Shown here: one piece after another, positions 36,063 to 46,830 of the stretch
How positions within the stretch are numbered: position 1 is the first letter of the stretch
How the letters are laid out: every line of letters starts with the position of its first letter
Program-made: the position numbers and the translations under genes
Assembly: GCA_036927565.1 (NCBI GenBank)
Contig: JAYESD010000003.1
Span: 100,983,591-101,047,590, forward strand
Direction of reading: 5' to 3'
DNA length: 64,000 bases
DNA from: Tuctoria greenei
Taxonomy: Eukaryota > Streptophyta > Magnoliopsida > Poales > Poaceae
The notes under the pieces: generated by a model
Database searches by the model: none
The model's input: the letters and a program-made list of their open reading frames with translations, nothing else
What the model was told of the DNA's origin: nothing

Positions 36063-37086
36063 TTAATTGTGTGAGTTGTGGCTATCCTGCCCGTGAGGTG
36101 GTGAAGATGACGGCAGTGGCGAGACATACATGGGTGCATGCCAAGGTGAGTTGTCCGTCCATGTAGGCGCTGGAGAGGTTGTTGCACTGTTGACATCCAC
36201 GATGGCATGAGCTTCCTCTTGCTTCTCCATGATGAACAATTTCTTGCGGAGGTAGCGAATCTCTTCCATGGCATCAACATAGCGATTTCCCAAATTTGCC
36301 AGTACTTCCTGAGATCTGTCAATGGCACAAAAACTGATTTGAGCTCCATCTTGCGATCTTAAGATTTCCCTTGTTCCCTTCTTGCATTGTGGGTGCAGAG
36401 CAAAACTAATATCTCCAACTTGCTCTCGGTAGATGTGGCACAACCTAGTAAGTGCATCCCAAGCCACATCATCAATAGCTTGCTCTCTGGTGCATCCCCA
36501 CGTGGACGCAAAATGTCGGGTGACCACCTCATCTTTGGCAAGAAGAGTAACTTGAGCCCTCCATTCTTCATGTCCATGATGAGGAATCCTCTTGACATAA
36601 TACTCCGGGTGCATTTTGCATAAATCAAGAAACTCCTTTGATTGCTTGGGTGCAAATCCTCCATCAGTGCCATTGGGCATCACGGTAAACTAGGCATTTG
36701 TCCTCCTTTCATGCATCACTAGGTTGTGATACATTCTTTCAGGCTTCAGGTACTTCTTCTTGTGCAGCGGGTTACTCCCCTTCTTGCGGTTCCTCCTCAT
36801 CTTGGGCTTCATCTTCATTCTACTCATGTGCTTCACCTTCCTTTTCCTCGCTATCATAGAATTCCACCATCTCAGGGTCTTCCTCTTCCTCATCATCAAA
36901 GGATTCCACCTCCTCAGGATCTTTCTCCGTTTTGTTGGAGTATTCATGCTCAACTTCCTTTGCTGGAGAACTAACTTCTTGCACCTCTTGGGCCGATTCC
37001 ATTTGCTGCTCCTTGCGAGGCCTAAGCTTGCTTCCAAGGGGTGGCAAACGAGCTCTCTTGCGGGCTGTCATTTTGGTGTAAGCCAT
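36063..37086 (-). pseudogene. Extra ORF in the leader of element D, between primer site and gag
   Basis: A basic start (MAYTKMTARKRARL, from 37086) is followed by a strongly acidic Glu/Asp stretch (to about 36820). A shift of frame then gives KKKYLKPERMYHNLVMHERRTNA (about 36770-36690), a TAG, and a long frame 36683-36063 (206 codons) with EEWRAQVTLLAKD, STWGCTREQAIDDVAWDALTRLCHIYREQ, a probable short coiled coil (about residues 125-165) and a Pro/Ser/His-rich end. The Trp-Arg-Val/hydrophobic pattern recalls proteins that are common in grass genomes and often near retroelements. I do not recognise a defined function. Same strand as gag, which begins 290 bp downstream. A captured host gene or a lineage-specific accessory ORF are both possible. 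Confidence 0.6.
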
Positions 37087-37356
37087 CTATAAGAAAACAT
37101 GAGAATATTAGAGGAAAACATAAATATCAGTTCTCATATTGCAGCGGCCACAAATTAAGATGAGAGGATGTGCATTTGCTCAAAAAGATGGAAAAGTGGC
37201 AAAAATTCCAGCAGCAGCAAAAACACAGATTTTTCCCACTTATATAGCTAGTGGGGAGCAAAATATTGCAAAATAGGCGAATTTTGAAGAGGGAATAAGT
37301 CCAAAGTGATTTGTGGTGTCCATTCTAACTAGGCTTGCGTCCTACAGTCAAACATG

Positions 37357-37368
37357 GCTCTGATACCA
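37357..37368 (-). other. Primer-binding site of element D (initiator Met tRNA)
   Basis: GCTCTGATACCA is the complement of TGGTATCAGAGC and lies 3 bases from the 5' LTR at 37372. It fixes the minus orientation of D. Confidence 0.92.
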
Positions 37369-37371
37369 ATT

Positions 37372-37890
37372 TGTGACAACCGGTTCAAAAAATAAACCAA
37401 GCATGATGCATATGTGTGCCCAGGATGTTAACACACATACACAAGTGATCCACGAATGATAAACTGATAAAACCATGTCTCAAATAATAACGCTAATAAT
37501 AGTACCTTATTACAACCAAATAGTCTCGAATACAAGCTCTAAACGACTGCAACGGAAAACACGAAACACTAAAGACTCCAACATCATAGGCAAGCTTGAC
37601 GGTAACACGCACTCCCAGAACTCCTCAATGACCTCCAAGCACTCCTCATTGACGCCTGCGTATGAATTTTTTTGGGGGAATAGCAAGGGTGAGCATATGT
37701 CGTACTCAACAAGTGTGGGAAAGTATGACATGTAGCTTAAACAAGGAATGACGATAAAATGGTTAATTGCATAAAAGTACATTCAAAACAGTTGAAAGTG
37801 CTATTATATGATCATTAAGTGTGCTCCTTCCCAAAATAACTCAAATAACATTAATTTTAACTTATGTAACCAATACCAGCAATAATAATA
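37372..37890 (-). repeat. 5' LTR fragment of element D, cut by element E
   Basis: It starts TGTGACAACCGG and matches 28845 onward of the 3' LTR (same AACCAAGCATGATGCATATG text, same AGCAATAATAAT block at the end). It stops at 37890 after AATAATAATA, where the LTR of E begins. The missing outer 1.8-1.9 kb is not found anywhere in the window. Confidence 0.9.
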
Positions 37891-38728
37891 TGTCGAAGCG
37901 TACGAACGACACTTCCCCTGGTACTACGAAATTGTAGACCGCGAAGGTTCTTGTATTGGTTTGGGCGCGCGGAGATTCTAGACAAGATGGTGACACAGAG
38001 AATTTACATGGTTTGGGCTGCCTGAGCGTAATACCCTACTCCATAGGGTGTTTGTTGTATTCGGGATTCACTGGTGCTTGCGTGCGTATCAGCTTGGTTG
38101 TCTGTATCACACATCTCATCCCTTTTGTAGACCAAGGGATGGTTGTTACATCAATTGCCTAGCCCAACATGTGGCCCCGACAGTTATTATTGCCTAATAC
38201 ACAATTTAAGTGTGTTTAAGCACCCTAATAGTGTGATCACGTGCCTTAATGGCGGCGTTAACAATATTAAGGGTCTTCTGATCGTGTGTCATTAATATTG
38301 CATTAATGGCACATAATAAGGCCTTGTAACTATAGTAATAACTGCCTCTTGAATGTTCGTGCCGTTGGAGATCCGCCAGTATTCCGTTGGTGTTGTAGGT
38401 CCGGAGGTTCGCCATGTGGCAGCTCCAGAGCTTCCCCTCACGGGGAGGTAAGTCCGGAGCCACTACACACATGGCGGCACCGGAGCTTCCCTCTACTAGA
38501 AGTTAGGTCCGAGGTCACAGGCCTCATGTCAAGAACGGAGCTTCCCTATGTAGAAAGTTTAGCTCTGGTCTTATATTACACGTGGTAGTGCCGGAGCTAC
38601 CCATATGAAGGAGGTAGGTCCAGTGCCATGTAACACGTGGGCCCTACAGAGGTCTTCAACTTTAACAGGTGGATCTCCCTTGCACTTCTTGCAGTATCGT
38701 GGGGTACCCAGTACGCATGGTACCGACA
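37891..38728 (+). repeat. 5' LTR of element E (838 bp)
   Basis: It starts TGTCGAAGCG and ends TACCGACA, giving the short inverted ends TGTCG and CGACA. GC-rich phrases such as GGAGCTTCCC recur about every 60 bp in its second half (38400-38620). It aligns with 42675-43519 throughout with many substitutions, so the pair is old. Confidence 0.83.
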
Positions 38729-39255
38729 GTGGCCCCTGGGCCCACCTTTGGGAGAAATCCTTTGGGTTAAGTTATTCTACCAGAGGTGGGGCCATCTTTG
38801 ATTCTAGCGCTGTGGTTTCAAAGGTGCAGTTGGGGTGATGGTTCGCTGTTGAACCATCGTCGTGTGGCTTTCCTTGAATGTGGTAGGTGATATCCGTGAG
38901 GCCGATCTCACAAAATTGAAGGTCGCTGGCTCCCAATACGAAAATTGTATCGGTTCCGAGCGCCTTGTCAGGTTGCTGCCCTCGGGCTTCCAGCCACCCA
39001 TCATGACAACGGTTCACCTGGGGTAATACCCTCGACTTTCTCTTCGCGGTAGCCCCGGGCCCCTTCGTCATTGATGAGGTAGAGTTTTGAAATGTGGCCT
39101 TGCTCTTGTTGCAGTTTCCATCCAAGCATCGTGGAGGCTTACTTAAGAAGGAAGGTATGCATGGTTTGAGGACTCTTTACGCTTTCGATCAAACTTGCGC
39201 TCAGAGCATCCCAACCTTTGCCTAGCTTTCTCTTCTTTCGCTCCACTTAGCTGTG
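38729..39255 (+). other. Leader of element E with candidate primer site
   Basis: TGGCCCCTGGGC at 38730-38741 begins one base after the LTR and starts with the TGG expected of a tRNA primer site, but I cannot name the tRNA. The rest up to the ATG at 39256 shows no coding frame that I can support. Confidence 0.45.
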
Positions 39256-42200
39256 ATGGAGTTAGGTCTTCCCAAGAGCCGCATCAAGAGCAAGGATGAT
39301 CTGGTGAGGGTCCCAACCTTCATGGGGTGGTCCAGCGACTCCTTCAACAACATGATTCATGTCAGCAAGCTCACCTTCAAGAAAGAGCATCGTGGCGAGA
39401 TTGTATATTTCTTAGCGTACGCCATGGTGGGAATGATCCCACCTTTTTCAAGTTTCATCTTGGTGCTACTGGACTCCCTCCTGATGGTGGCGACTTTCGT
39501 CCACTTCTGCGAGATGTGGGTGGATATGCCTCCCTGCGTCGAGCTGTTCCGGAACTTTTTCACGGTCCATACCACTCTCAAGGGACAGAGCTGCTTGGCT
39601 TCTACTACTTCATGAAGCGCAAGAACTGCCCCTTCAAGTACTTGAAGTCGTTTCCTTCTAGCAAATGGGATGACTGGAAGAAGGATTGGGTCATCATCAC
39701 AGTGGAGGAGCATGATAGGCTGGAGCTACCCCAGGGACTCCCCAACGTCAACACTGATGCCTGGAACGTAGTTTTGAACCTGTCGGATGAATTCAAGCCT
39801 GTCCTGGCCAGTATCCAAGAATGTGTGGAGGTTAGAGTTACCCCCCTAATGGTCTTTGGAAATTTCTTGGTGAATATGTGGGCTCTGCTGAAGAGGAGGG
39901 AGAGGCTCGCTTGGGCTTTTAATAGTGTGATGGATGACGACCAGATTGAAGTCGGTTTGAACAACTTGGATGACAAAGCTTTGAAACTCCATCTCAAGAA
40001 AATTTAGCACGGGTCCATCACCGATGACGCCTTGACTCGGTCGGCTCCTTTCCTGCCTCCGAACATGATTCCAGAGTTTAGCAGGGCGCTTCGGATGAAG
40101 ACGCCGGCGCTAGATGACCTCGGTGAAGTGGAGAAGCGCAGGACCTCTAGGGTTCTAATTCCTGGAGCTTACTAGGGGGAGGTCGCTCCTACCCCGAGCC
40201 AAAAGGTTGATGACGTCGGCAAGGGCAAGGGCATGGAGCCTGCCGAATCTTCTAGTCGGAAGAGGAAGCTGAGGAACACTGGTGGGAGCTCCATCAGGTC
40301 TGCTCCAATTCCAACGGCCCTTTCTCCCGAGCGAAGGAGACCTTCGGTGACTACACCTGCTTCGGTGCCAGTGCCCTCGAGGGACTCAAGCTTCGGCGGC
40401 TCAACTCCGCCTCCAGTGTCGGTTGTGGGCTCCAGGTCCGGAGGTCCTTCCCAGCCGAGGGAGGTTCTGACTGAGAAGACTCCAGCTACTGCAGATGGCC
40501 CCTGACCAAGATCTGAAGTCGTTGTTTCACCATATTTGGTGGGTTGTGACTCTGGGCCTCAGCAGAAGAGATTCTACGATGACTAGGGTGGTAGCATCCC
40601 CAGGTAAGCATCGTCAACTTACCTTGAAATGCAAATATTTTTTATTATGTTTTTAATCTTCTCTTTTTTTCCAGGGTGTTGAGAAAGAAGTCAGAGGCTT
40701 CGGCATCTGTTGCACCGACTAGAGCTGTGCGTGCTGAAGCTTCGGCTTCAACCATTGAGCCTACCCAAGTGGTGACAGAAGACACGGCAGCTCCGGCGCA
40801 AGCTGTCGTAGACTTGGATCTAGAAGAGCTGCCAGAAGCTCTCATGGTAGCACCGGACCACGGGGGAGAAGTTTTTGAAGATGCACTACAAGCAACAGCA
40901 CCAGAGACTAAGGCTCCGGTGCAGGAGCCAGAGGTGTCGAAAGCTTTGGCACTTGAGTCGGAGGTACCCGAAGCTCCCGTGCCCTTGCCAGAAGTGGCTG
41001 AAGATCTGGCGATTGAGCCGGAGGTGCCTGAAGCCCGGCCTCTGTGCCGGAGATAGTAGAAGCTTCGGCCATTGAGCCAGAGATGATTGATGTTCTGGCG
41101 CCTGAGCCGGCGGCAGAAGTGGCTTCAAACAAAGCTCCAATGACCGCTCTAGCGGTAATTGTTCCGGAGGTGTCCATACCCGAGCCGGAAAACCCAGAAG
41201 AAGTGGTGGCAGGCTCTCCACCTGCGGAGCCAGCAGCTGAAGACCCTGCGACTGTACCTTCAATGCCAGCCCCAGACGTAGAAGTTTTGCAATCGGGATC
41301 TTCCTCAGCAGCGGCTGAGGAGCTCCCAAAGGGTGGCCCTAGTGGTGTAGAAGCTCAGGGAACCACGCTTGTGGCATGGGACCCTATTTTTGTTCTTGAA
41401 GACCCCTTGGCGCCAGCAGAGATGACTCTAGCAAGCCTGGAGTCTATTCCATTGGCGTTGTCGATTGACAACGCCTGCTCCAGTCTTCATCAAGTTCCGC
41501 TTGCCTTTGACCATGAAAGCAATGTTCTCAAAGAAGAGCGCCACACCTTGAGACATTGGCACAACAGACTTCACATCGAGTCGAAGCTAACACGGTCAAG
41601 GCTGGTGGACCAACGGGACCGGATAGACCGGGAAAAGGCCCGACTGGCAAGGTTCGAGTAGTTGCTCACCGAGAAGGAGGGTTTGATCAAGGCTCTCTCA
41701 ACGACTGATCCCGATATTTATTTGAGCATACCAAAGAGGACAACGAGGCGGCGAATGACCGCCAAGACGACCTCAAGACTTTCCATGATACGCTTCTCAA
41801 GCGGAAGGAGGGTCTTAATGAACGGGAAGACAAACTCTTGGGACAGGAGGAGGATATCCTGAAGAGAGAGGAGGAGCTCGCCTAGAAGCTAACTCTAGCA
41901 GAGCAAAATTTGGCAGATCGTACTAAGAAGCTTGATCCCAGGAACAAGAAAAAGGAGGAGAAGTACTGGCAACTGGAGCAGGAGCTCTCAAAAAGAGAAG
42001 CTAATGTTGCCACTAGAGAAGGGGAAGTAAGAGCCAGGGAGAAGGACCTGACCGAATGGAGGAATTGCATCCACCTCCGCGAGACAGAGCTAGCCGACTG
42101 CGAAAAGCAAATAGTTGAGAGTATGGAGCAACATGCCAAAGTGGTCGAGCGTCTCACTCGGGAAGGTTCGGAGCTTGCGGCGATCAGAAGGTCACTGGAG

Positions 42201-42557
42201 GAACTGCGGAGCTCGAGAGCAATTGAGTCCCAACAAGTGTGGTATTTTCTGGGACGTGCAGACAGAGCTTTGGTGCCGCTTGGCTATAGCCCAATACATC
42301 CGGAGAACCCAACCCGGGAGCTGGACCAGACGCTGGTGGCACTTGGCTCTGCTGGCAGCAAACTCAACGCGATGGGTGATGTTATCGCCCACCAGCTGGA
42401 GACTGAGGGGAAATCTCTGGCCAAGAACATCGCCGAACATGTCTCGTATTCAAAGGACTCATTGCTGAAGAGGAGGATGCTGCCAGGGCTAGCGTCCAAG
42501 AAGCTGCTGAGAAGGTTGCATCATTTTTCGACAGGACTTGGATCCTCCAGTAGCTAG
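39256..42557 (+). pseudogene. Gag-like coiled-coil protein of element E, with one intron
   Basis: Start ATG 39256 (MELGLPKSRIKSKDD). The first 200 residues match the plant 'putative gypsy type transposon' domain: VHFCEMWVDMPPCVELFRNFF, a frameshift near 39588, then GFYYFMKRKNCPFKYLKSF and DWKKDWVII. Next comes a Ser/Pro-rich stretch, a 71-bp intron (40604-40674), and a Pro/Glu repeat region (about 40700-41300). A long coiled coil follows (41640-42240) rich in KEEKYWQLEQELSKRE-type heptads, and a C-terminal LGRADRALVPLGYSP block ends it. Stops occur at 40005, 40173, 40503 and 40584, with frameshifts near 41040 and 41660-41900. Probably a structural gag for a defective element. No enzyme motif is present. 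Confidence 0.72.
40604..40674 (+). other. Predicted spliceosomal intron in the element E ORF (71 bp)
   Basis: The donor CAG/GTAAGC, a T-rich stretch and the acceptor CTTTTTTTCCAG/GG are all good plant consensus. Joining the exons keeps the frame (phase 2), turning IP into the VLRKKSE frame that continues for 127 codons, whereas reading through meets stops. Length is near the lower limit for plant introns. Confidence 0.75.
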
Positions 42558-42674
42558 GACCTTTTCCTTTTGCCTTTTAATGTAATCCTCATTTTGTAAT
42601 CCAGTACTTCGGATATATGAAATCCACTCTTTCTGCAATGAATTCCATTTCTTCCTTGTATTCAATACACCGTC
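42558..42674 (+). other. 3' untranslated stretch of element E, no polypurine tract
   Basis: Between the ORF stop and the 3' LTR the text is T-rich (CCTTTTCCTTTTGCC) and ends CAATACACCGTC. The expected purine run next to the LTR is absent, so either it has decayed or the 3' LTR junction is not original. Confidence 0.5.
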
Positions 42675-43519
42675 TGTCGAAGTGTAGCAACGACACTTCC
42701 CCCAGTACTACCAAATGTGGCCCGTGGAGGTTCTTGTTTTGGTTGGGGCACACAGAGATCAAGAACAAGATGGTAAAACGAGAGATTTACGTTGTTTGGG
42801 CCGCTTGATCATAATACGCTACTCCACGAGGTGTGTGTTGTTGTATTGAGAATCACGAGAATGCGTAGTGCTTAGCTCAGCTTGGCCATCTCGTATCGTG
42901 TGGCTCAGTCCTTTTATAGTCCAAGGACTGACCGTTACATCATTTTACTGGCCCGACTTGTGGCCCTGGTGTATTTAATAGCCTAATAAACTGTCTATGA
43001 GCATTAAGCATGGTTAATGGCCTGATAACATGCCTTAATGGTTGTGTCACCTCTATTAACAGTGCTCTGATCGTATGTCATTAATACAACATTAATGACA
43101 CATAATCAGGTCTTGTAACTGCCGCTTTAACTGTCCCTTGAATGTCCGCGCTGGAGGAGATCCGCCAGTGTATTAGTTGGTGATGAAGGTCCATAGGCTT
43201 CACACGTGGCAGCTTCGGAGCTTCCCGTTGCGGTCAGGTAGCCTCGGAACTGTTATATGCATGTGGGCACCGGAGCTTCCCTCTGCTGGGGGGTTAGGTC
43301 CAGGATCGTTATGCACGTGTTGATTGCGAGCTTCCCTGTATTGGGAGATTAGCTTCGGGCTTACATTACACATGTCAATCCCCGGAGCTACCCATATGAG
43401 GGATGCGGGCCCAGTGTAGTAAGACGTGTGGGGCCTGAGTAGACCTTCAACTTTGACAGGTGGATCTCTCTTGCACTTCTTGCGGTATCGTGGGGCACCC
43501 GGTACATAGGGTACAGAAA
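42675..43519 (+). repeat. 3' LTR of element E (about 845 bp)
   Basis: It starts TGTCGAAGTG and stays alignable with the 5' copy to GGTAC at 43510-43514. The last five bases read AGAAA instead of CGACA, so the terminal CA is lost. The end is placed by alignment only. Confidence 0.75.
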
Positions 43520-43686
43520 CCGTCCTTTATCTTGTTTGCCCCCTGGTAGATGTACACAATTTGATTGCGAACATGTACCAAAAGCATTTGACAATGTGTT
43601 GATGACTTGGACGTTTCTAATGTGTAGCTTCTACGTCCAAAGTTTATTTTCGACATCTCCACAGAGCTTTTGTTGCGTTAACAGAA
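43520..43686. other. Unassigned spacer between element E and the tandem repeat
   Basis: These 167 bp match neither D, E, F nor any LTR in the window. I see no ORF that I can support. Confidence 0.5.
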
Positions 43687-44237
43687 CGTCGACGGTGGGC
43701 CCCCAGGGGTTGTCGGCGCTTGGTAGGTCCGATGACACCCACAATGAACACGTGAAACATCGACATTTGCCCCCCCTTGCGTTGTCGGAGCATGGTAGGT
43801 CTAACAACACCCACAGCCAATGCGTGAAATGTTGACGGCGGGCCCCCTAGGGTTGTCGGAGCTTGTTAGGTCTGACAACACCCACTGTCAACGCGTAGAA
43901 CATCGATGGTGGGTCCCCTGCGGTTGTCGGAGCTTGTTAGGTCTGACGACACCCACTATCAACGCGTAGAATGTTGATGGCGGGCCCCCTGGGGTTGTCG
44001 GAGCTTCTTGGCTTCGATGATATCCACCAACAATCGTAGAATACATTGAACCCTTGGTTGGTTTCGCCATCTTCACTTGAATTAGCATTATGCTTCACGT
44101 CGACAGTGGGCCCCCATGGGAGTTGTTGGAACTTGTTAGCTCTAGCCGCGCCCACTTTCAACGACCTGAACGTCGACGGCGGGCTCCCTTGGAGGTTGTC
44201 AGAGCTTAATAGCTCCAGCATCTTCCACCATCACTGT
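43687..44237. repeat. Degenerate 70-73 bp tandem repeat, seven units
   Basis: A core reading roughly GTYGACGGYGGGCCCCC, then GGTTGTCGGAGCTTGTTAGG and a CACCCAC block, starts at 43687, 43758, 43831, 43901, 43973, 44098 and 44171. The 125-bp step holds a 53-bp insertion (about 44040-44095). Such minisatellites are typical of the 3' untranslated region of Tat-type elements, and this one lies 3' of the minus-strand Tat element F. In reverse complement the core resembles the LTR/leader junction of E at 38722-38746. Confidence 0.85.
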
Positions 44238-44954
44238 GAGTTTTCATATTTCCTATGCATCAAAGACAAGAAAAACTGTAAAATTCATCTTCTCATCTAT
44301 ATCTATTTTGCGACTTAGTATTCTTATTTGAATTTTAGATCCGAAGAAACTCGATATGATAACAAGCACATTGATATAATTTTTCCTGATCCGAATGCTT
44401 TTAGGACCCGCCCTACTGAGGCCTGCTGGAAAGTAGGTAGAGTGGTGTACTTAGGGTGCAGGACCAGACTAAGTCGATAGCACACTCCAGACCTGTGTTG
44501 GCTTGGCGTTCAGGCGAGTAGACCATGCAGCAATGCTAAGATCCGAAGAGACCACCAATATAACTTGTACAGCATATGAATAACTTGGTTTAAAACTCAA
44601 AAATAATTGCACAACTCGTTCTAAACAAGAAGGAGAAGAATAAATAAAAGAGAATGAGCCTGCAAAAAATTAATGCAGGTGGAGTCTGCTTTTATACAAC
44701 AATGCCATTAATTATAGGTCCAGATTACAGAGGAGACAAGGACACGGACAGGGTACGGAACCAAGCTAAGCGTTCCATACATCTTGTACTAACCCAGGAC
44801 ATGTAGGTACACTTTTAGTGCTGCGACTGTGTCAAGTGTTGCTTGAACTTCTTGGACCCTCCCGGAGAAGTCCGGATGTTCTCCTGGAGGACCTACCCGA
44901 CTCTGTTTATAGACTCTATAATTTACATTGCATATAATTACAGACTCACCTCTG
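44238..44954 (-). other. 3' non-coding region of element F, probably holding its 3' LTR
   Basis: On the minus strand a TATA-like box (CTTTTATA at 44689-44696) is followed by CT-rich and polyadenylation-like AT-rich text, as expected inside an LTR. I cannot fix its ends because the 5' LTR is outside the window. A copy of the GGACCCTCCCGG repeat that fills the RNase H spacer also occurs here at 44854-44900. Confidence 0.5.
44689..44696 (-). promoter_or_regulatory. TATA-like box in the element F 3' region
   Basis: CTTTTATA reads TATAAAAG on the minus strand, followed by CAGACTCC. It suggests the U3/R part of an LTR, but no second copy is available for comparison. Confidence 0.4.
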
Positions 44955-46430
44955 TGATACTAAGAGTAAAACTTACGGAGGTGTTGGATGTTCCGATTAG
45001 GAAGTGGGGTCCCATCCTCAGTTGTCAACCGAACGTATCTGGGACGGGATACTTTGATCACTCAGAAAGGACATTCCCAACTGGGGAATAGTTTGTTCAT
45101 CCCTTCACGAGTTAGTATTCTCTGTAGCGCCAGATCGCCTTCCTCAAGCTGTCAGTTACGCACATGCCTTTGATAATAGCACTGGAGCGCCTGGCGATAA
45201 CGTGCATTCTGAACCGCTGCTCGGCACCTTCCCTCGTCGATAAGGTCAAGGGCTTCATGCCGGAGCTGGTCCTGCGTGGCTTCATCGAAGGTCTAGACCC
45301 GGAGTGACCCCAGGGTGATCTCTGGAGGAAGGATTGCTTCAGGTCCGTACACCAGGAAGAAGGGTGTCTCTCCGATAGACCGGTTAGGTGTAGTCCTGCT
45401 TGCCTACAGTGCGAACGGAAGCTCCTCGATCCAGTTGGCTCCATGTTTTTTCAAGCACTCATAAGTGTGTGTCTTGAGTCCTTTTAAGATTTCTGCATTT
45501 GCTCTCTCAGCTTGGCCATTACTTGCCGGGTGAGCTACTGATGCGTAGCTGACTTGAATGCCGAGGTCTTCGCAATACTCTTGAAATGTTGCACTTGTAA
45601 TTTTGGTTCCGTTGTCAGCTATGGCTCTGTTCGGAACTCCAAATCTGCAGACTAGGGACTTCATGAACTTGATTATTGATTGCTTATTGATAGACACAAT
45701 TGGAGTAGCGTCTGGCCACTTGGTGAACTTGTCAATCGAGACATACAGGAACCTGTAACCTCCGACAGCTTTTTGGAAAGGTCCGAAGATGTCCATGCCC
45801 CACAAAGCGAATGGCCATGTAGGTGGGATCATTTGTAGTGACTGAGTCGGTGTATGAATTTGTTTTGCGTGGAACTGGCACGCTTCACACTTGTTCACCA
45901 ACTCTACTGCATCCTGGAGTGTTGTAGGCTAGTAGAAGCCATGCCGAAAGGCTTTGTTGACCAGCATGCGGGAAGATGTGTGGCTCCCACCCTCACCTCA
46001 ATGGATCTCCGTGAGGAGCTCACGGCCTTCTTCCCTTGCAATGCACCGCATTAGGACGCCGTTGGCACCGCGCTAGTAGAGATCCCCTTCTACCAATGTG
46101 TATCTTTTAGAAAATCTGACGATCCGATCAGCGAATACACCATCTTCAGGAAGGATGTTGTCTTTCAAGTAGCTCCAGATCTCCGAGATCCACACATCAG
46201 AGCTAGATAGAACTTCTGGGTCTTGCGTGCTGGGTTGCTTGGAGCTTCCTGCAGCACCTATGACCCTTGGTGGACGCCGTGGTAATAGGGTCACCGGGAC
46301 CGCCAGCTTTAAGGTGATGGTCTCGCCCCCTTCACTCAATTCGGCAGACTGAGTTATTGGTCTTGACAACCACCGGATGAAGATTCTGTCAGGAGCTGGA
46401 GCTCCGATTGAGGCCTTCGTAGAGATTTTG
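44955..46430 (-). pseudogene. Integrase of element F (broken)
   Basis: The N-terminal region 46369-46073 (DVWISEIWSYLKDNILPED) leads into a zinc region with AFRHGFY and CEACQFHAKQIH. The core 45901-45404 is open for 165 codons with WGMDIFGPF, IADNGT and PASNGQAERANAEILKGLKTHT, so all three acidic positions are kept. The C-terminal half runs, after a stop near 45405 and a frame change, through text equivalent to [16 protein letters not shown] plant Tat integrases to an end near 44960. No chromodomain is seen, as expected for Tat. Confidence 0.84.
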
Positions 46431-46830
46431 TCGGCTTTAGCGTTGTGGAACTACTGAACATGGTGGATATCCAAGACTTTGAAGTCCTTTTGGAGCCTCT
46501 GGACTTCAAGGAGATAAGCGGCTAGTTGAGGATTGTTGCAGCAACATTCACCTTTGACATGTTTTATGATGAGCTGCGAATCACCCTTCACCAACAGCTG
46601 CTTGAAACCACAAAATAGTGCCACCGTAAGCCCGTAGATTAGAGCTTCATACTCTGCCATGTTGTTGGTTGACTTGAAGTCAAGGTGAACCATGTATTTG
46701 ACCTTCTCCACGGCCGGAGCGAGGAGAATTATTCCAGCTCCGGCCCCCTGCTTCTGCACGGAGCCGTCAAAGTAGAGGGTCCAATGAAGCTTAGTGAAGA
46801 CCGGGACCTTGGATTCCGACTTCTACTAAC
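46431..46830 (-). pseudogene. Second (archaeal-type) RNase H of element F
   Basis: The frame 46759-46451 (102 codons) reads KQGAGAGIILLAP, FKSTNNMAEYEALIYGL and VKGDSQLIIKHVKGE, the conserved strands and acidic positions (Glu of AEYEAL, Asp of GDSQL) of the archaeal-type RNase H acquired by the Tat lineage in addition to the retroviral-type one. A stop just upstream (about 46835) separates it from the first RNase H. Loss of the domain start means activity is unlikely. Confidence 0.82.

Larger units (their letters stand above)
28845..37890 (-). mobile_element. Element D: minus-strand B-family chromovirus with an extra leader ORF
   Basis: Read on the minus strand: part of the 5' LTR (37890-37372), primer site, extra leader ORF, gag, protease, RT, RNase H, integrase, polypurine tract and complete 3' LTR (31233-28845). 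Protein and LTR text match element B and the solo LTR. It sits in the 3' LTR of C; the left flank 28840-28844 reads GATCA. The 5' LTR is cut at 37890 by element E and does not resume to the right of E, so its outer end and duplication are lost. Confidence 0.9.
37891..43519 (+). mobile_element. Element E: non-autonomous LTR element with a single gag-like ORF
   Basis: Two 0.84-kb direct repeats starting TGTCGAAG (37891 and 42675) flank a plus-strand ORF of the 'putative gypsy type transposon' kind (Pfam Transposase_28 pattern) and nothing resembling protease, RT or integrase. It must depend on enzymes from another element; a Tat-type partner is likely from the gag type and from LTR style. The left flank is D LTR (TAATA at 37886-37890), while the right flank after 43519 is CCGTC in unrelated DNA, so there is no target duplication. 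Confidence 0.75.

Noticed and set aside
36063..36683. Considered as a host gene in its own right
   Set aside because: It is enclosed by the primer site and gag of element D, on the same strand, with no separate promoter visible, so it is treated as part of the element.
37891..43519. Element E as a minus-strand element
   Set aside because: The only coding region and the intron signals are on the plus strand, and TGG directly follows the left LTR as a primer site should.
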